A DNA stretch of 64,000 nucleotides from Acinetobacter baumannii (GCF_016508585.1 NZ_JADVOP010000003.1:62001-126000); one strand, 5' to 3'. Positions 45,498-55,395 are shown, counted from the first letter of the stretch. Notes: generated from the letters alone by a model not told the origin. A program made the numbers and translations.

Positions 45498-45866
45498 ATG
45501 ACTGAGATAAAATGCCCTTATTGTGAATTTGAAGAATTTGACATCATTGATAAAAATGAATTTGGTGCAATTTTGCCTGAACAAAATCCTTTGTCTAAAG
45601 GGCATTCAGTCATTATCCCGTTGCGCCATATCGATTCTTTTTTTGAGGTTTCAGAAAAAGAGCGTAAAAGCCTCTCTTCGCTGTTGGAATTGGCACGCAA
45701 TGAACTCAAAATCCGTCATCAACCAGAAGGTTTTCACATTACCTTTAATGACGGTAATGTTTTTGGTGAAGAACAAAATAAACATTTCCATATCCATATC
45801 ATTCCACGCTATAAAAATGAACCGCTCAAACTGGATCAGCGTTGGGGTATCATCAACGAAAAATGA
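45498..45866 (+). CDS. HIT family protein
   Basis: 122 residues. The histidine-triad motif is HFHIHIIPR near residue 98, preceded by GEEQNKHF; the N-terminal CPYCEFEEF is a common CxxC opening of bacterial HIT proteins, possibly zinc-binding. SKGHSVIIPLRHIDSFFE is the usual second stretch. Members hydrolyse or transfer nucleotides from nucleotidyl substrates in the cytosol. AAGGAG precedes the ATG. It follows the dienelactone hydrolase gene by 47 bases. Confidence 0.92.
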   Translation: MTEIKCPYCEFEEFDIIDKNEFGAILPEQNPLSKGHSVIIPLRHIDSFFEVSEKERKSLSSLLELARNELKIRHQPEGFHITFNDGNVFGEEQNKHFHIHIIPRYKNEPLKLDQRWGIINEK

Positions 45867-45883
45867 TCCTTTGCCCATGCTAT

Positions 45884-45909
45884 AAAAAAGACGCAAGCGC
45901 GTCTTTTTC
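45884..45909 (+). terminator. Terminator of the HIT gene
   Basis: AAAAAGACGC, loop AAGC, GCGTCTTTTT. Strong perfect stem. Confidence 0.88.
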
Positions 45910-46413
45910 AGTTCAATATATTGCTTCATTCAATTCTGTTTTTTATCACCTGCAAAGTGTGCCACTTTATATCGTTAAACCGCCTAAATTTTCGTACAAG
46001 TGATTTATCTTCTAAAAGATTTATGCTTTTTATATGAATTTTTAAAAGTTTTGCTAGCATGAAGCGACATGGATGCCGCCATGTTGGGCAGGGGGACAAA
46101 GCACTGCTTTGTTTGCAGTACGACAATGCCGAGAGCAAAGTGAAACATCGCCTGCGCAGCACAATTTAAACTCTAGATCTAAAGCCTGACATTGAAAGCT
46201 TTATATCGGCAAACAATAGATGTATTGCATTGATTTTATTGATCTAGAAATTATATTTAATGTATGCGTTTTTCAGCAGCTCGCCTATAAAATTAAATTC
46301 TGACTATTCAAAACGCGTTATCCTCACCAATCTCATGCACAGTATTCAGATAATTTTCTGTAATCCATTCGAATTTGGTTATACTGAGCCACCTATTTTT
46401 GCACTAGATCGAT
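45910..46413. other. 500-base stretch before mutY
   Basis: No gene is supported. The part 46050-46170 looks like a GC-richer dispersed repeat; the rest is AT-rich and should contain the mutY promoter. Confidence 0.4.
46060..46170 (+). repeat. Possible dispersed repeat, copy B
   Basis: The GC-rich stretch has CATGGATGCCGCCATGTTGGG at 46068-46088, an inverted AAAGCAC/TGCTTT hairpin (AAAGCAC-TGCTTTG around 46098-46111), ATGCCGAGAGCAAAG and TGCGCAGCAC at about 46153-46163. The stretch differs in composition from its AT-rich surroundings, and parts match the sequence near 9700-9990 on the other strand. Confidence 0.4.
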
Positions 46414-47448
46414 ATGTCGCAATTTTCATTTTCAGATGCATTACTGACTTGGTTTGATCAACACGGACGCCATGATCTGCCTTGGCAGGTGGCAGATGAT
46501 CCCTACAAAGTTTGGGTCTCTGAAATTATGTTGCAACAAACCCAAGTCAAAACAGTACTACAGTATTTTGATAGATTTATTCAACGCTTCCCTACCGTTG
46601 ACGATTTAGGTCAAGCATCATGGGATGATGTTGCACCTTATTGGGCAGGCTTGGGTTATTACGCACGGGCCAGAAACTTACACAAAGCTGCGACGGTTGT
46701 CAGCCAACAAGGATATTTTCCAAGCACTCTGGAACAATGGATGGAGCTTTCAGGTATCGGGCGTTCGACTGCAGGTGCACTCATGTCACTTGGCTTACGC
46801 CAATATGGTGTCATTATGGATGGCAATGTAAAACGCGTGTTAGCGCGATTTTTTGCCATTGAAGATGATCTCAGTAAATCTGTACATGAACGGGCAATGT
46901 GGCAATTGGCTGAAAGTCTGTGCCCAACTGAACGCAATCATGACTATACTCAGGCAATTATGGATTTAGGTGCAACCATCTGCACCCCTAAAAAACCATT
47001 ATGTCTATATTGTCCAATGCAGCAACATTGCCAAGCCCACCAACAGGGATTAGAAACGGAACTCCCTTATAAAAAACCTAAAAAGCCAGTTCCTGTAAAA
47101 ACCGGTAAAGTTTTACTGATTGAATCTCAAGGACAATGGTTGTGGGAGCAACGTCCTAATAGTGGTCTATGGGGAGGACTATGGAGTTTACCAATATTTG
47201 AAACCGAGGCTGAACTGCAACAGATCAGTGAACGTTTAAAGCTGGTTTCAACCGTTGAGCCTGTACAGATTTCGCACAGTTTCACTCATTTTACCTGGAT
47301 ATTGACCGCACATATCATTCATGTTGAAAAAGACCAAGCTGAATATCTCCAAGCTGAACTTGGCGGTGAATGGCTCACGCCACAAAAAGCTACACAAATG
47401 GGCATACCCACAGCCATGAAAAAATTGATCTCAGCAATCAAAATATGA
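46414..47448 (+). CDS. mutY: Adenine DNA glycosylase
   Basis: 344 residues. The catalytic region is VSEIMLQQTQVKTVLQYF near residue 30; the helix-hairpin-helix is ELSGIGRSTAGAL with the Asp in VIMDGNVKRVLARFF. The [4Fe-4S] loop is CTPKKPLCLYCPMQQHC (Cys spacing 6-2-5). The C-terminal part (about 225-340) is a NUDIX-like MutT domain that recognises 8-oxoguanine. It removes A mispaired with 8-oxoG in base-excision repair. Confidence 0.96.
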   Translation: MSQFSFSDALLTWFDQHGRHDLPWQVADDPYKVWVSEIMLQQTQVKTVLQYFDRFIQRFPTVDDLGQASWDDVAPYWAGLGYYARARNLHKAATVVSQQGYFPSTLEQWMELSGIGRSTAGALMSLGLRQYGVIMDGNVKRVLARFFAIEDDLSKSVHERAMWQLAESLCPTERNHDYTQAIMDLGATICTPKKPLCLYCPMQQHCQAHQQGLETELPYKKPKKPVPVKTGKVLLIESQGQWLWEQRPNSGLWGGLWSLPIFETEAELQQISERLKLVSTVEPVQISHSFTHFTWILTAHIIHVEKDQAEYLQAELGGEWLTPQKATQMGIPTAMKKLISAIKI

Positions 47449-47546
47449 CATAGTCAGGCACGGGTATTCTGATCATTTTTTCAATTTTAATTTACCCTTT
47501 TTTAAACCTCAAAGCTGAAATTTGAAACTAGAAAAAAGGATGTCTC

Positions 47547-48095
47547 GTGCCACGTCGTATCCAATATTGTATGATTGCCCTTTTTGCAATTATTTTAACT
47601 GCTTGTACTACCGCACCCAAAAAAACCAGTAGTACCAGACCGCATCTTCCGCAAGCTCAGATTAATCGTTTAAAAGCAATGCCGCTCCCTACACGCCTGG
47701 CGATTCCTGTCGATGGTGTCAAACCACAAAATCTCACCGATACATGGGGAGCCTCACGAAGTGCTGGACGCGCGCATGAAGGCATTGACATCATGGCTTC
47801 ACGTGGAACCAAAGTGTACAGCAATACTGAAGGGGTGATTACTAGTTTAAAAAGCAATAACTTAGGCGGTAATGTCATTTGGCTAATGGGACCTGGTGGC
47901 GCTTATCATTACTATGCGCATTTGAATGATCACCGACGTGGTTTAAAAGAAGGAGACTACGTTAAAAAAGGTGAACTGATCGGTTATGTGGGCAATACAG
48001 GAAATGCACGACATACTGCACCTCATTTACACTATGGACTATACTTAAGAGGTAAGGGTCAAGGTGCAGTAAACCCTTATCCATATTTACGTTAA
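47547..48095 (+). CDS. M23 family metallopeptidase, lipoprotein
   Basis: 182 residues with a GTG start at 47547 after AAGGATG. The signal peptide ends ILTAC with lipidated C20. After a proline-rich linker comes a LytM/peptidase M23 domain: HEGIDIMASRGTKV (zinc-binding HxxxD), YYAHLNDHRRGL and HLHYGLYLRGKG (HxH). All four key residues are present, so it may cut peptidoglycan cross-links, unlike the inactive EnvC/NlpD type. It sits in the outer membrane facing the periplasm. Confidence 0.92.
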   Translation: MPRRIQYCMIALFAIILTACTTAPKKTSSTRPHLPQAQINRLKAMPLPTRLAIPVDGVKPQNLTDTWGASRSAGRAHEGIDIMASRGTKVYSNTEGVITSLKSNNLGGNVIWLMGPGGAYHYYAHLNDHRRGLKEGDYVKKGELIGYVGNTGNARHTAPHLHYGLYLRGKGQGAVNPYPYLR

Positions 48096-48123
48096 ATTTA
48101 AATTAGATATTTAGGAATATTCC

Positions 48124-48369
48124 ATGTCAGAAGCATTGCTTGAGCGTTTAGTTGAATTTGCAGAATCAGGCAATCAACAAAAAATTGTCCTCAATGGGCA
48201 AAGCCATCAAGGCTGGATTATGGAAATAACCAATGAAGCCCTCATGATCAGTACTGGCTTTGCAGATAAGACGGGTAAAGATATTTGGATAAATTTCACT
48301 GACCTAGACGCTGCCCAACTTTCATATTGGGATAATAAACAAGATCAATGGGTCGAATTTAAACTCTAA
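48124..48369 (+). CDS. Small conserved-looking cytosolic protein, function unknown
   Basis: 81 residues, acidic, with no signal peptide or membrane segment. An N-terminal helix (EALLERLVEFAESG) is followed by strand-like QKIVLNGQSHQGWIMEITNEALMI and a Trp-rich end (WDNKQDQWVEFKL). The fold could be a small beta-barrel. It lies 29 bases after the M23 gene and 27 before tag, so probably in one transcript. Not recognised. Confidence 0.72.
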   Translation: MSEALLERLVEFAESGNQQKIVLNGQSHQGWIMEITNEALMISTGFADKTGKDIWINFTDLDAAQLSYWDNKQDQWVEFKL

Positions 48370-48395
48370 ATACACTAAAAAATGGAGCATCTTTC

Positions 48396-48950
48396 ATGAT
48401 CAAAAAACGCTGCGGTTGGTGTTCAGATGATCCAATTTATATTGAATATCACGATCATGAATGGGGTAAACCAAATCGTAATGAGCAACATTTATTTGAA
48501 ATGTTATGCCTCGAAGGACAACAAGCAGGATTATCTTGGATTACTGTTTTAAAAAAGCGTGAATCTTATCGAACACATTTTTTTAATCATCCAATTCAAA
48601 CCATTGCTGAATTTACTGAACAGGATTTGGCGTTGAAATGCCAAGATACGGGACTCATTCGCCATATTGGTAAACTTACCGCTATTCGTGACAATGCGAT
48701 TGCATGGCAAACCATGAAAGCGAAAAATATTGATATGGTGGATTGGCTTTGGGATTTTGTTGATCAACAGGTCCAGTTGAATGATGTTCCTGATTATCGA
48801 CAAGCACCTGCACAAACTGAAGCTAGCCTTACGTTGTCTAAAACTTTGAAGAAAAATGGCTTTAAGTTTGTCGGTCCAACAACATGCTATGCATTCATGC
48901 AGGCTGTTGGAATGGTCAATGACCATGAAAATGATTGTATGTCGCGCTAA
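48396..48950 (+). CDS. tag: DNA-3-methyladenine glycosylase I
   Basis: 184 residues. RCGWCSDDPIYIEYHDHEWGKP at the start and VNDHENDC at the end supply the Cys and His residues of the zinc site that joins both termini in Tag. The core LFEMLCLEGQQAGLSWITVLKKR and FVGPTTCYAFMQA fit the helix-hairpin-helix glycosylase. It removes 3-methyladenine from DNA. ATGGAG precedes the ATG as ribosome site. Confidence 0.95.
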   Translation: MIKKRCGWCSDDPIYIEYHDHEWGKPNRNEQHLFEMLCLEGQQAGLSWITVLKKRESYRTHFFNHPIQTIAEFTEQDLALKCQDTGLIRHIGKLTAIRDNAIAWQTMKAKNIDMVDWLWDFVDQQVQLNDVPDYRQAPAQTEASLTLSKTLKKNGFKFVGPTTCYAFMQAVGMVNDHENDCMSR

Positions 48951-48977
48951 ATTTTACTTAAAACAGGAAGGATTCAT

Positions 48978-50000
48978 ATGTCAGCCAATATCATTCAATC
49001 CTATGCAGCCCTAGAAGCAGGCGCTGAACTTGTACCCTTTCAATTTGATGCTGGTGATTTAGCGCCACATCAAGTTGAAGTTAAAGTTGAATACTGCGGT
49101 TTATGCCACTCTGATGTTTCAGTGATTAACAATGAATGGGGAAATGCAGTTTTTCCAGTCGTTGGCGGTCATGAAATTATTGGATTGATCACTCAGTTGG
49201 GTTCAGAAGCAAAAGGCTTAAAAGTCGGACAGCGTGTGGGAATTGGCTGGACAGCAGAAAGTTGTCAACACTGTGACCCATGTGTCAGTGGACAACAAGT
49301 GCTGTGTACGGGTGAGAAAAAAGCCACGATCGTTGGTCATGCCGGCGGTTTTGCGGATAAGGTTCGTGCCGGGTGGCAATGGATTATTCCTCTTCCGGAA
49401 GATTTAGACCCTGAAAGTGCAGGTCCACTGTTATGTGGTGGAATCACGGTTTTTGATCCAATTTTAAAACACCAAATCCAAGCCATTCACCATGTTGGCG
49501 TGATTGGAATTGGTGGTTTGGGTCATATGGCCATTAAACTACTCAAAGCTTGGGGATGTGAAATTACCGCATTCACCTCTAATTTAGATAAGTCAGATGA
49601 GCTCAGAGCGATGGGCGCAGACCATATCGTCAATAGTCGTGATGCAAACGACTTAAAAGCCCAACGCGGCAAATTTGATTTATTATTATGCACGGTGAAC
49701 GTAAGTCTAGACTGGAAAGCATATCTGAATACGCTTGCTCCAAATGGCACCATTCATATGTTAGGAATGGTTCTTGAACCTATGCCCATTCCTGCAGGTA
49801 CATTGATCAGTGGCGCAAAATCAGTAACAGGTTCTCCAACAGGCTCCCCTTTTGCATTACGTCAATTGTTGCAATTCGCAGCCCGCAAAAATATTGCGCC
49901 ACAAATCGAAGTGTATCCAATGTCAAAAATTAATGAGGCTTTGGAACGTCTTCATTCAGGAAAAGCTCGTTATCGTATTGTGTTAAAAGCGGATTTTTAA
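48978..50000 (+). CDS. Zinc-dependent NAD(P) alcohol dehydrogenase
   Basis: 340 residues of the medium-chain dehydrogenase family. The catalytic zinc ligands are in CGLCHSD and GGHEIIG; the structural zinc cysteines are in [16 protein letters not shown] Rossmann domain with [17 protein letters not shown] follows. The arrangement resembles the YahK/CAD (cinnamyl alcohol dehydrogenase) branch, which reduces aldehydes with NADPH. AGGAAGG stands before the ATG. It follows tag by 27 bases. Confidence 0.92.
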   Translation: MSANIIQSYAALEAGAELVPFQFDAGDLAPHQVEVKVEYCGLCHSDVSVINNEWGNAVFPVVGGHEIIGLITQLGSEAKGLKVGQRVGIGWTAESCQHCDPCVSGQQVLCTGEKKATIVGHAGGFADKVRAGWQWIIPLPEDLDPESAGPLLCGGITVFDPILKHQIQAIHHVGVIGIGGLGHMAIKLLKAWGCEITAFTSNLDKSDELRAMGADHIVNSRDANDLKAQRGKFDLLLCTVNVSLDWKAYLNTLAPNGTIHMLGMVLEPMPIPAGTLISGAKSVTGSPTGSPFALRQLLQFAARKNIAPQIEVYPMSKINEALERLHSGKARYRIVLKADF

Positions 50001-50034
50001 TTTTAGCTTTTTCTGCAATCCGCTGAATGATCTT

Positions 50035-50061
50035 GGATAGGAGGCTTATATACTCCTATCC
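50035..50061 (+). terminator. Hairpin after the alcohol dehydrogenase gene
   Basis: GGATAGGAG (50035-50043) and CTCCTATCC (50053-50061) form a perfect 9-bp stem. No T run follows, so it may be Rho-assisted or an operator. Confidence 0.45.
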
Positions 50062-50151
50062 TATACGGAACTTATTCGACTTCTAATTTTAAATAACGGT
50101 AAACCGTGAATGTAAATCATTTTTTATTAATCATTCATATATTCCGTTGGT

Positions 50152-51588
50152 TTAAGCCACACTCTTGGCTGACAATTCAGCTCTGACCCAATCTGCCAAT
50201 AACATGATGGCGTCCTGAATATCCTGAGACAATTCATGTCCTGCATTGAGACGGATACAGTTGTTATAACGATGATCTTCACCAAAAATAATACCCGGAA
50301 CAATATTGATACTGTATTGCTGTGCATAGTAATACAACGCCAAACTGTCCACTTGTTCAGGAAATTGTAACCACAGCGCATAACTTCCCTGCGGTTGATT
50401 CAAACGGATACTCACACCATGAAAGGCATACTGGATAAATTGTCGATACTGCTCGACCTGTGCCATCAACTTAGGACGTAATTCACTCAGATGCTGACGA
50501 TAGGCTCTGCTATAAATCATATCGGCTAGCCCCAATTGCAAAGGCGTATTTACTGAAACATTCTGTAAAATCAGTCTTGCATGTAAATGTTGCAAACGCT
50601 GTGGCAAACAAAACCAGCCTACCCGATAAGAAGTCGATAGAGACTTGGAGACTGAGCTACAATACACCACATAGCCTTGTTGATCCCAATATTTAATTGG
50701 CAAAGGGCGTTTGGCATTAAAACTGCATTCTGCATAAATGTCATCTTCAATGACATAGCATTGATATTTAGCCGCAAGTTGTGCAATGCGTTCTTTCTCA
50801 GCATTACTGAGACAAAAACCGAGCGGATTTTGAAAATTGGCTGTCAATAAGCAGATTTTTACGCCCGGGCTTTGCATTTCTTGCTCTAAACGGTCTAGAT
50901 CAAAACCCTCTGTGTTGGCAGGGATTTCAATAATTTTTCGCTTTAACAAAGCCAATAACTGTAACTGTCCATTATAGTTCGGGGTTGGCACAATCACACT
51001 ATCGCCAACTTGAGTCAGACTCTGAATCATGACTGACAAGGCTGGCATACAGCCATTACTGATATAAATATCTTCTTTCGCAATGTAAAAACCATCTTCA
51101 GCCCAATGTGCAGACAAAGCCTCCCTCAATTGAAGATGCCCTTGCCGATCGTTATATAAAAAATCTTCAGGTTTACTGTGCTTTAAAGCACGTTGGACCG
51201 AACGGCGTATAGCTTCTACCGGGACCAGATTAGGGGAAAGTTGAATCGAACCGAGATGAATCAATTTATTATTAATCGCTGCTTCATGAATTTGTATTTG
51301 TAATTCCAAATTAGAAACTTCACGCGCTCTGGACTTAAAATCGGGGTGATCAGGTACTGCGATTTGAGGACTATTAGGCAATGCCTGTACAAAATAACCT
51401 GACTTTTCTTTTACAAAAATCAAGCCTTGCGCTTCAAGTAATTCATAACAGCTTTTAGCCGTATTCAAACTCACCTTTTGTAATTCGGCAAATTGACGTA
51501 AAGAACTAAGACGCTGCCCTACGGTTAATTCACCACAATAAATTTTCTGCGCAATCTGCTGTGCCAAGACCTGATACTGAAAAGCCAT
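50152..51588 (-). CDS. MocR-type (GntR/aminotransferase) transcriptional regulator
   Basis: 478 residues from the ATG at 51588 (an alternative ATG is at 51600). The N-terminal winged helix (about 1-75) is GntR-like: LRQFAELQKVSLNTAKSCYELLEAQGLI. The rest is a fold-type I aminotransferase domain with SNGCMPALSVMIQSL, NFQNPLGFCLSNAEKERIA and SSVSKSLSTSYRVGW, whose Lys should bind PLP. MocR proteins sense PLP or amino-acid derivatives. Divergent from the small lipoprotein gene; the target is not known. Confidence 0.92.
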   Translation of the reverse strand: MAFQYQVLAQQIAQKIYCGELTVGQRLSSLRQFAELQKVSLNTAKSCYELLEAQGLIFVKEKSGYFVQALPNSPQIAVPDHPDFKSRAREVSNLELQIQIHEAAINNKLIHLGSIQLSPNLVPVEAIRRSVQRALKHSKPEDFLYNDRQGHLQLREALSAHWAEDGFYIAKEDIYISNGCMPALSVMIQSLTQVGDSVIVPTPNYNGQLQLLALLKRKIIEIPANTEGFDLDRLEQEMQSPGVKICLLTANFQNPLGFCLSNAEKERIAQLAAKYQCYVIEDDIYAECSFNAKRPLPIKYWDQQGYVVYCSSVSKSLSTSYRVGWFCLPQRLQHLHARLILQNVSVNTPLQLGLADMIYSRAYRQHLSELRPKLMAQVEQYRQFIQYAFHGVSIRLNQPQGSYALWLQFPEQVDSLALYYYAQQYSINIVPGIIFGEDHRYNNCIRLNAGHELSQDIQDAIMLLADWVRAELSAKSVA

Positions 51589-51698
51589 ATCTGTACCCAA
51601 ATTTTAATATTTGTTGTATCTGTACCTGTAAATCTAACAGATCTATGCTTCTTTTACAGCCAGTTTTTAAAACATAATTGATTTGAAAGGAGAAAATA

Positions 51699-52106
51699 AT
51701 GAGAATCATCGCTCTTGTCAGCCTTGCTTTGGTACTCAGCGCCTGTCAGCCTCAACAAGTCAATAAAGTTGCCCAGCAGCAACATTTTGTATGTAAATCT
51801 TTGATTGAAGGCTTTTTAAAAACACAGCGTTTGGGAAACTATCAACTTGATCACTTATACCCTACGCTACATGAAAGTGTAGCTGTCAGACACTATCATT
51901 ACCGTGCCAGTGGTGATCAAACTGTCAAAATTAATATGCCTGTACAGAAAAATTTGGAATTCCAATGCCAGCAAACCTCTGCAGAGCATTTCGAAATTCA
52001 TTTGGTGACACCGCAACAGCCCAATAATGCCCCAATATTGAGTCTAGATTTACCCCCACAAAAGACTATCGAAACCTTGACAGCTTTTGCGCTAAAAACT
52101 CAATAA
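51699..52106 (+). CDS. Small lipoprotein of unknown function
   Basis: 135 residues. The signal peptide ends ALVLSAC with C16 as lipidation site. The mature protein has two further cysteines (FVCKSLIEGF and LEFQCQQTSAEHF) at distances that fit a disulfide. AAAGGAG precedes the ATG. The 3' end overlaps the convergent LysR gene by 41 bases. No family recognised. Confidence 0.78.
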   Translation: MRIIALVSLALVLSACQPQQVNKVAQQQHFVCKSLIEGFLKTQRLGNYQLDHLYPTLHESVAVRHYHYRASGDQTVKINMPVQKNLEFQCQQTSAEHFEIHLVTPQQPNNAPILSLDLPPQKTIETLTAFALKTQ

Positions 52107-52956
52107 ATAAACGTACACGTTTAGGCAAATGTTCTTGTTGATAATAAACTGCATGGATGTGTTGCTCGTAAATTTCTATTTGATCTTCAAATAGAGCGAT
52201 CAACCTTCCCTCTCTGAGATCTTTAAGTACCTCAAATGCTGAAAGTCTGGCTATGCCATGCCCACGAAGACAAAGCTGACGTACTGTTTCACCGCTAGAT
52301 GCTTTGATTTTAGGTTGTACTGTCAATTTTTCACCATTTACACGGATGGGCCAGGTATTCAGATGATTTACCTTACTAAATCCAATTTGAACATGGTTGA
52401 GGATATCCTGTGGGGTTTCAGGATAACCATTTCGTGCTAAATACTCAGGGCTGGCAACAATGTATAAACGACTTTTACACAGCAATCTTGCATGTAGGCT
52501 GGAGTCATTTAATTCTCCAAAACGTATTGCCACATCCGTTTTATGTTCCAATAAATCAATAATTTGATCATTGCTGTTTAATTCAATTTCAATTTCTGGA
52601 TAAAGCTGAGAAAACTCCTGCATTAAGGGTGCAATCACATGCAATACAAAAGGAGTAGCCGAATCGACACGAATCAAGCCAGAAGTGTCACTGTCCGACT
52701 TCAGTAAAGCATCTTCAGCTTCATTCAGGTCATGTACAATTTTTCGGGCTTTTTCTAAAAATAATTGACCTTCCTGAGTTAACTTAAGCTTCCTTGTGGT
52801 GCGCTCCAATAGCGTGACATTAAGTTTAGATTCAAGCCGTTGCAAAGCCCGACTCACGCCAGAAGTGGTTTGTTCAAGATGTGTTGCAGCTGCAACGATC
52901 GAACCACTATCCACAATATTGATAAAGGCCTGTAATTCCTCAAGTGTAGATTTCAT
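52066..52956 (-). CDS. LysR family transcriptional regulator (YafC-like)
   Basis: 296 residues from the ATG at 52956 (MKSTLEELQAF), which is the usual LysR opening; the frame extends to 53007 but with an unlikely tail. The HTH is EELQAFINIVDSGSIVAAATHLEQTTSGVSRALQRLESKL. A periplasmic-binding-like effector domain follows. It is divergent from dkgB, as yafC is from dkgB in E. coli, so it may regulate the aldo-keto reductase and the MFS exporter behind it. The ligand is unknown. Confidence 0.9.
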   Translation of the reverse strand: MKSTLEELQAFINIVDSGSIVAAATHLEQTTSGVSRALQRLESKLNVTLLERTTRKLKLTQEGQLFLEKARKIVHDLNEAEDALLKSDSDTSGLIRVDSATPFVLHVIAPLMQEFSQLYPEIEIELNSNDQIIDLLEHKTDVAIRFGELNDSSLHARLLCKSRLYIVASPEYLARNGYPETPQDILNHVQIGFSKVNHLNTWPIRVNGEKLTVQPKIKASSGETVRQLCLRGHGIARLSAFEVLKDLREGRLIALFEDQIEIYEQHIHAVYYQQEHLPKRVRLFIEFLAQKLSRFR

Positions 52957-53078
52957 CGTAATAACCGCACACTTTATTGTTGATTTATAGTCAATAATAT
53001 TTTGCATATTCCTGTATTTTTCCGCAACAATTAAAGGAGCAAAATAGCGCTAATCTCAGAAAACACAGTGAGTCCCTC

Positions 53079-53891
53079 ATGACACACATCGTTCCTCAAT
53101 TTGGTGTAGGTACTTTTCGCTTAACAGGTCAAACCGTGATTGATTCAGTCAAAAATGCGCTAGATGTCGGTTACCGTGCTGTAGATACAGCACAAATCTA
53201 TGGCAATGAAGCCGAAGTGGGTCAGGCAATTGCTGAAAGCCATATTCCTCGTGATGATTTATTTATCACCACAAAGATATGGACAGACAATTATCAAGCA
53301 GACAAACTCATTCCAAGCCTGAAAGAAAGCCTGTGCAAACTACGCACAGATGCTGTTAATTTAACGTTAATCCATTGGCCTGCACCCAGTTTAGGTATTT
53401 CTGTTGCAGACATGATGCACAATCTTTTGGAAGCCAAGAAACTTGGCTTGACTGAACATATTGGGATTTCAAACTTCAATATTGACTTGTCACAGCAGGC
53501 AATTGATGCTGTGGGACTTGAACATATTGCGACCAACCAAATTGAACTGAGTCCTTATTTGCAAAACTCAAAATTGGTAGATTTCTTAGAATCTCGGCAT
53601 ATTGATGTGACCTCATATATGACTTTGGCTTACGGTAAAGTTTTAAACGATCCTGTATTGGCTGAAATTGCCCAGCAACATCAAGCTTCTACAGCACAAA
53701 TTGCATTGGCATGGGCATTGCAACAAGGTTTTGCAGTCATCCCATCATCAACCAAGCGAGAAAACTTAATCGCAAACTTAAAAGCGCAAGAGATTCGACT
53801 TTCTGCTGAAGAAATGCAGATGATTGCACAATTAGAACGCAATGGTCGTGAAGTTGATCCTGAAAACCTAGCACCGAAGTGGGATGTTTAA
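53079..53891 (+). CDS. dkgB: Aldo/keto reductase, 2,5-diketo-D-gluconate reductase B
   Basis: 270 residues. The catalytic tetrad is visible as D and Y in [14 protein letters not shown] in FITTKIW and H in TLIHWPAP. The protein closely follows E. coli DkgB throughout ([34 protein letters not shown]). It reduces diketogluconate and small aldehydes such as methylglyoxal with NADPH. It is divergent from the LysR gene. Confidence 0.93.
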   Translation: MTHIVPQFGVGTFRLTGQTVIDSVKNALDVGYRAVDTAQIYGNEAEVGQAIAESHIPRDDLFITTKIWTDNYQADKLIPSLKESLCKLRTDAVNLTLIHWPAPSLGISVADMMHNLLEAKKLGLTEHIGISNFNIDLSQQAIDAVGLEHIATNQIELSPYLQNSKLVDFLESRHIDVTSYMTLAYGKVLNDPVLAEIAQQHQASTAQIALAWALQQGFAVIPSSTKRENLIANLKAQEIRLSAEEMQMIAQLERNGREVDPENLAPKWDV

Positions 53892-54116
53892 ATTGGTGCT
53901 CAGTTGAAATGATTATTTTTGCTCGATGAAACAACATCAATTGCTTTGCAAAGTTCTATTTTGTGAAGCATTGATGTTTGTTTGACTGCATCAAAATCCA
54001 AATTCAAAACCTTGTGTTGAGCATCAGCATCCAAGAATTGTGTTGCTGCTATAGATCTGCAGATCGCACGGCTGTACTTCGTCATTTTTCAATCTTCGGC
54101 ATATTTGAGATCTTTC

Positions 54117-55289
54117 ATGAAATTAAATTTTCCTCTGTTTGCTTTAGCCATCGGTGCTTTTGCAATCGGAACAACTGAATTCTCCCCAATGGGTTTTCTT
54201 CCTCAAATTGCAGAAAACCTGAATATCTCAATTCCCACCGCGGGGATGCTGATCACGGCTTATGCCTTGGGTGTGATGATTGGTGCTCCGATCATGACCT
54301 TATGGTTTGGACATTTTTCACGGCGTAAAGCACTGATTTTAGCCATGAGTATTTTCACAGTGGGAAACATTCTTGCGGCAATTGCGCCTAATTATTGGGG
54401 ACTGATGGGCGCGCGAATTCTGACCAGTCTAAATCATGGTGTATTTTTTGGGATTGGCTCGATTGTTGCCACCAGTGTTGTCGCTAAAGACAAACAGGCC
54501 AGCGCTGTCGCCATGATGTTTATGGGACTTACCATTGCCAATATTGGTGGAGTACCTTTAGCTACTTGGGTTGGGCAAAATATCGGTTGGCGTATGTCCT
54601 TTGCCGCCATAGCGATCTTGGGTATCATGACCATGTTGGCTTTATGGAAAGCCCTACCTGTAGATACCACGAGGCAGCGTCCCAATCTAAAAGCCGAACT
54701 GAAAGTATTAACTCGCTTGCCTGTTATTTTTGCCTTGTTAACCACAGTGATGAGTGCAGGTGCTATGTTTACGCTCTACACCTATATTGCACCGAGCTTG
54801 CAAAGTATCACCCATGCCAGCCCAATGTATATCACCCTGATGCTGGTATTAATTGGCATCGGTTTCTCTATTGGAAATCATCTCGGTGGGAAATTTGCAG
54901 ATCAATCACTGAATAAAACACTGACAGGCTTTTTAGTGCTATTAATGCTGTCCATGTTACTGTTTCCAATCTTGGCACAAACACCGCTTGGAGCAGCATT
55001 GGCGCTCATCGTTTGGGGAACTGCAGCCTTTGCCGTGGTACCTCCATTACAAATGCGCGTCATGTCTGTTGCACATGAAGCACCCGGACTGGCATCTTCG
55101 GTAAATATTGGGGCATTTAACTTAGGCAATGCTTTAGGAGCAACCGTTGGTGGAGCAGTCCTCAGTATGGGTATGAACTATTCAGCTGTTTCGATTGCAG
55201 GTGCTGTACTTACCGCATTGGGATTGGTTTTGGTCTTTATCCAGATCAAAATAACAAAAGAACCCGTTCATCAACTCAGCTCATTTTAA
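54117..55289 (+). CDS. MFS exporter, DHA1 family (AraJ/YdhP-like)
   Basis: 390 residues from the ATG at 54117; a TTG four codons upstream also exists. Twelve hydrophobic helices. ALAIGAFAIGTTEFSPMGFLPQIA in helix 1 and FGHFSRRKALI between helices 2 and 3 are typical of the AraJ/YdhP sugar and drug exporters. It follows dkgB by 225 bases without a terminator, so it may share control with the LysR regulator, or have its own promoter in the gap. Substrate unknown. Confidence 0.89.
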   Translation: MKLNFPLFALAIGAFAIGTTEFSPMGFLPQIAENLNISIPTAGMLITAYALGVMIGAPIMTLWFGHFSRRKALILAMSIFTVGNILAAIAPNYWGLMGARILTSLNHGVFFGIGSIVATSVVAKDKQASAVAMMFMGLTIANIGGVPLATWVGQNIGWRMSFAAIAILGIMTMLALWKALPVDTTRQRPNLKAELKVLTRLPVIFALLTTVMSAGAMFTLYTYIAPSLQSITHASPMYITLMLVLIGIGFSIGNHLGGKFADQSLNKTLTGFLVLLMLSMLLFPILAQTPLGAALALIVWGTAAFAVVPPLQMRVMSVAHEAPGLASSVNIGAFNLGNALGATVGGAVLSMGMNYSAVSIAGAVLTALGLVLVFIQIKITKEPVHQLSSF

Positions 55290-55328
55290 AGCACCCAATC
55301 CTCTGTGACTGAATAAGTTTATTATCCC

Positions 55329-55353
55329 CCCTGCATCATCATATGATGCAGGG
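55329..55353. terminator. Hairpin between convergent MFS and START genes
   Basis: CCCTGCATCAT (55329-55339), loop CAT, ATGATGCAGGG (55343-55353): a perfect 11-bp stem with a 3-base loop. No T run on either side, so the termination role is likely but not certain. Confidence 0.5.
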
Positions 55354-55395
55354 AATCAAAACTGCAGAAAACTGACTCGTCTACCCTATAGCTGA

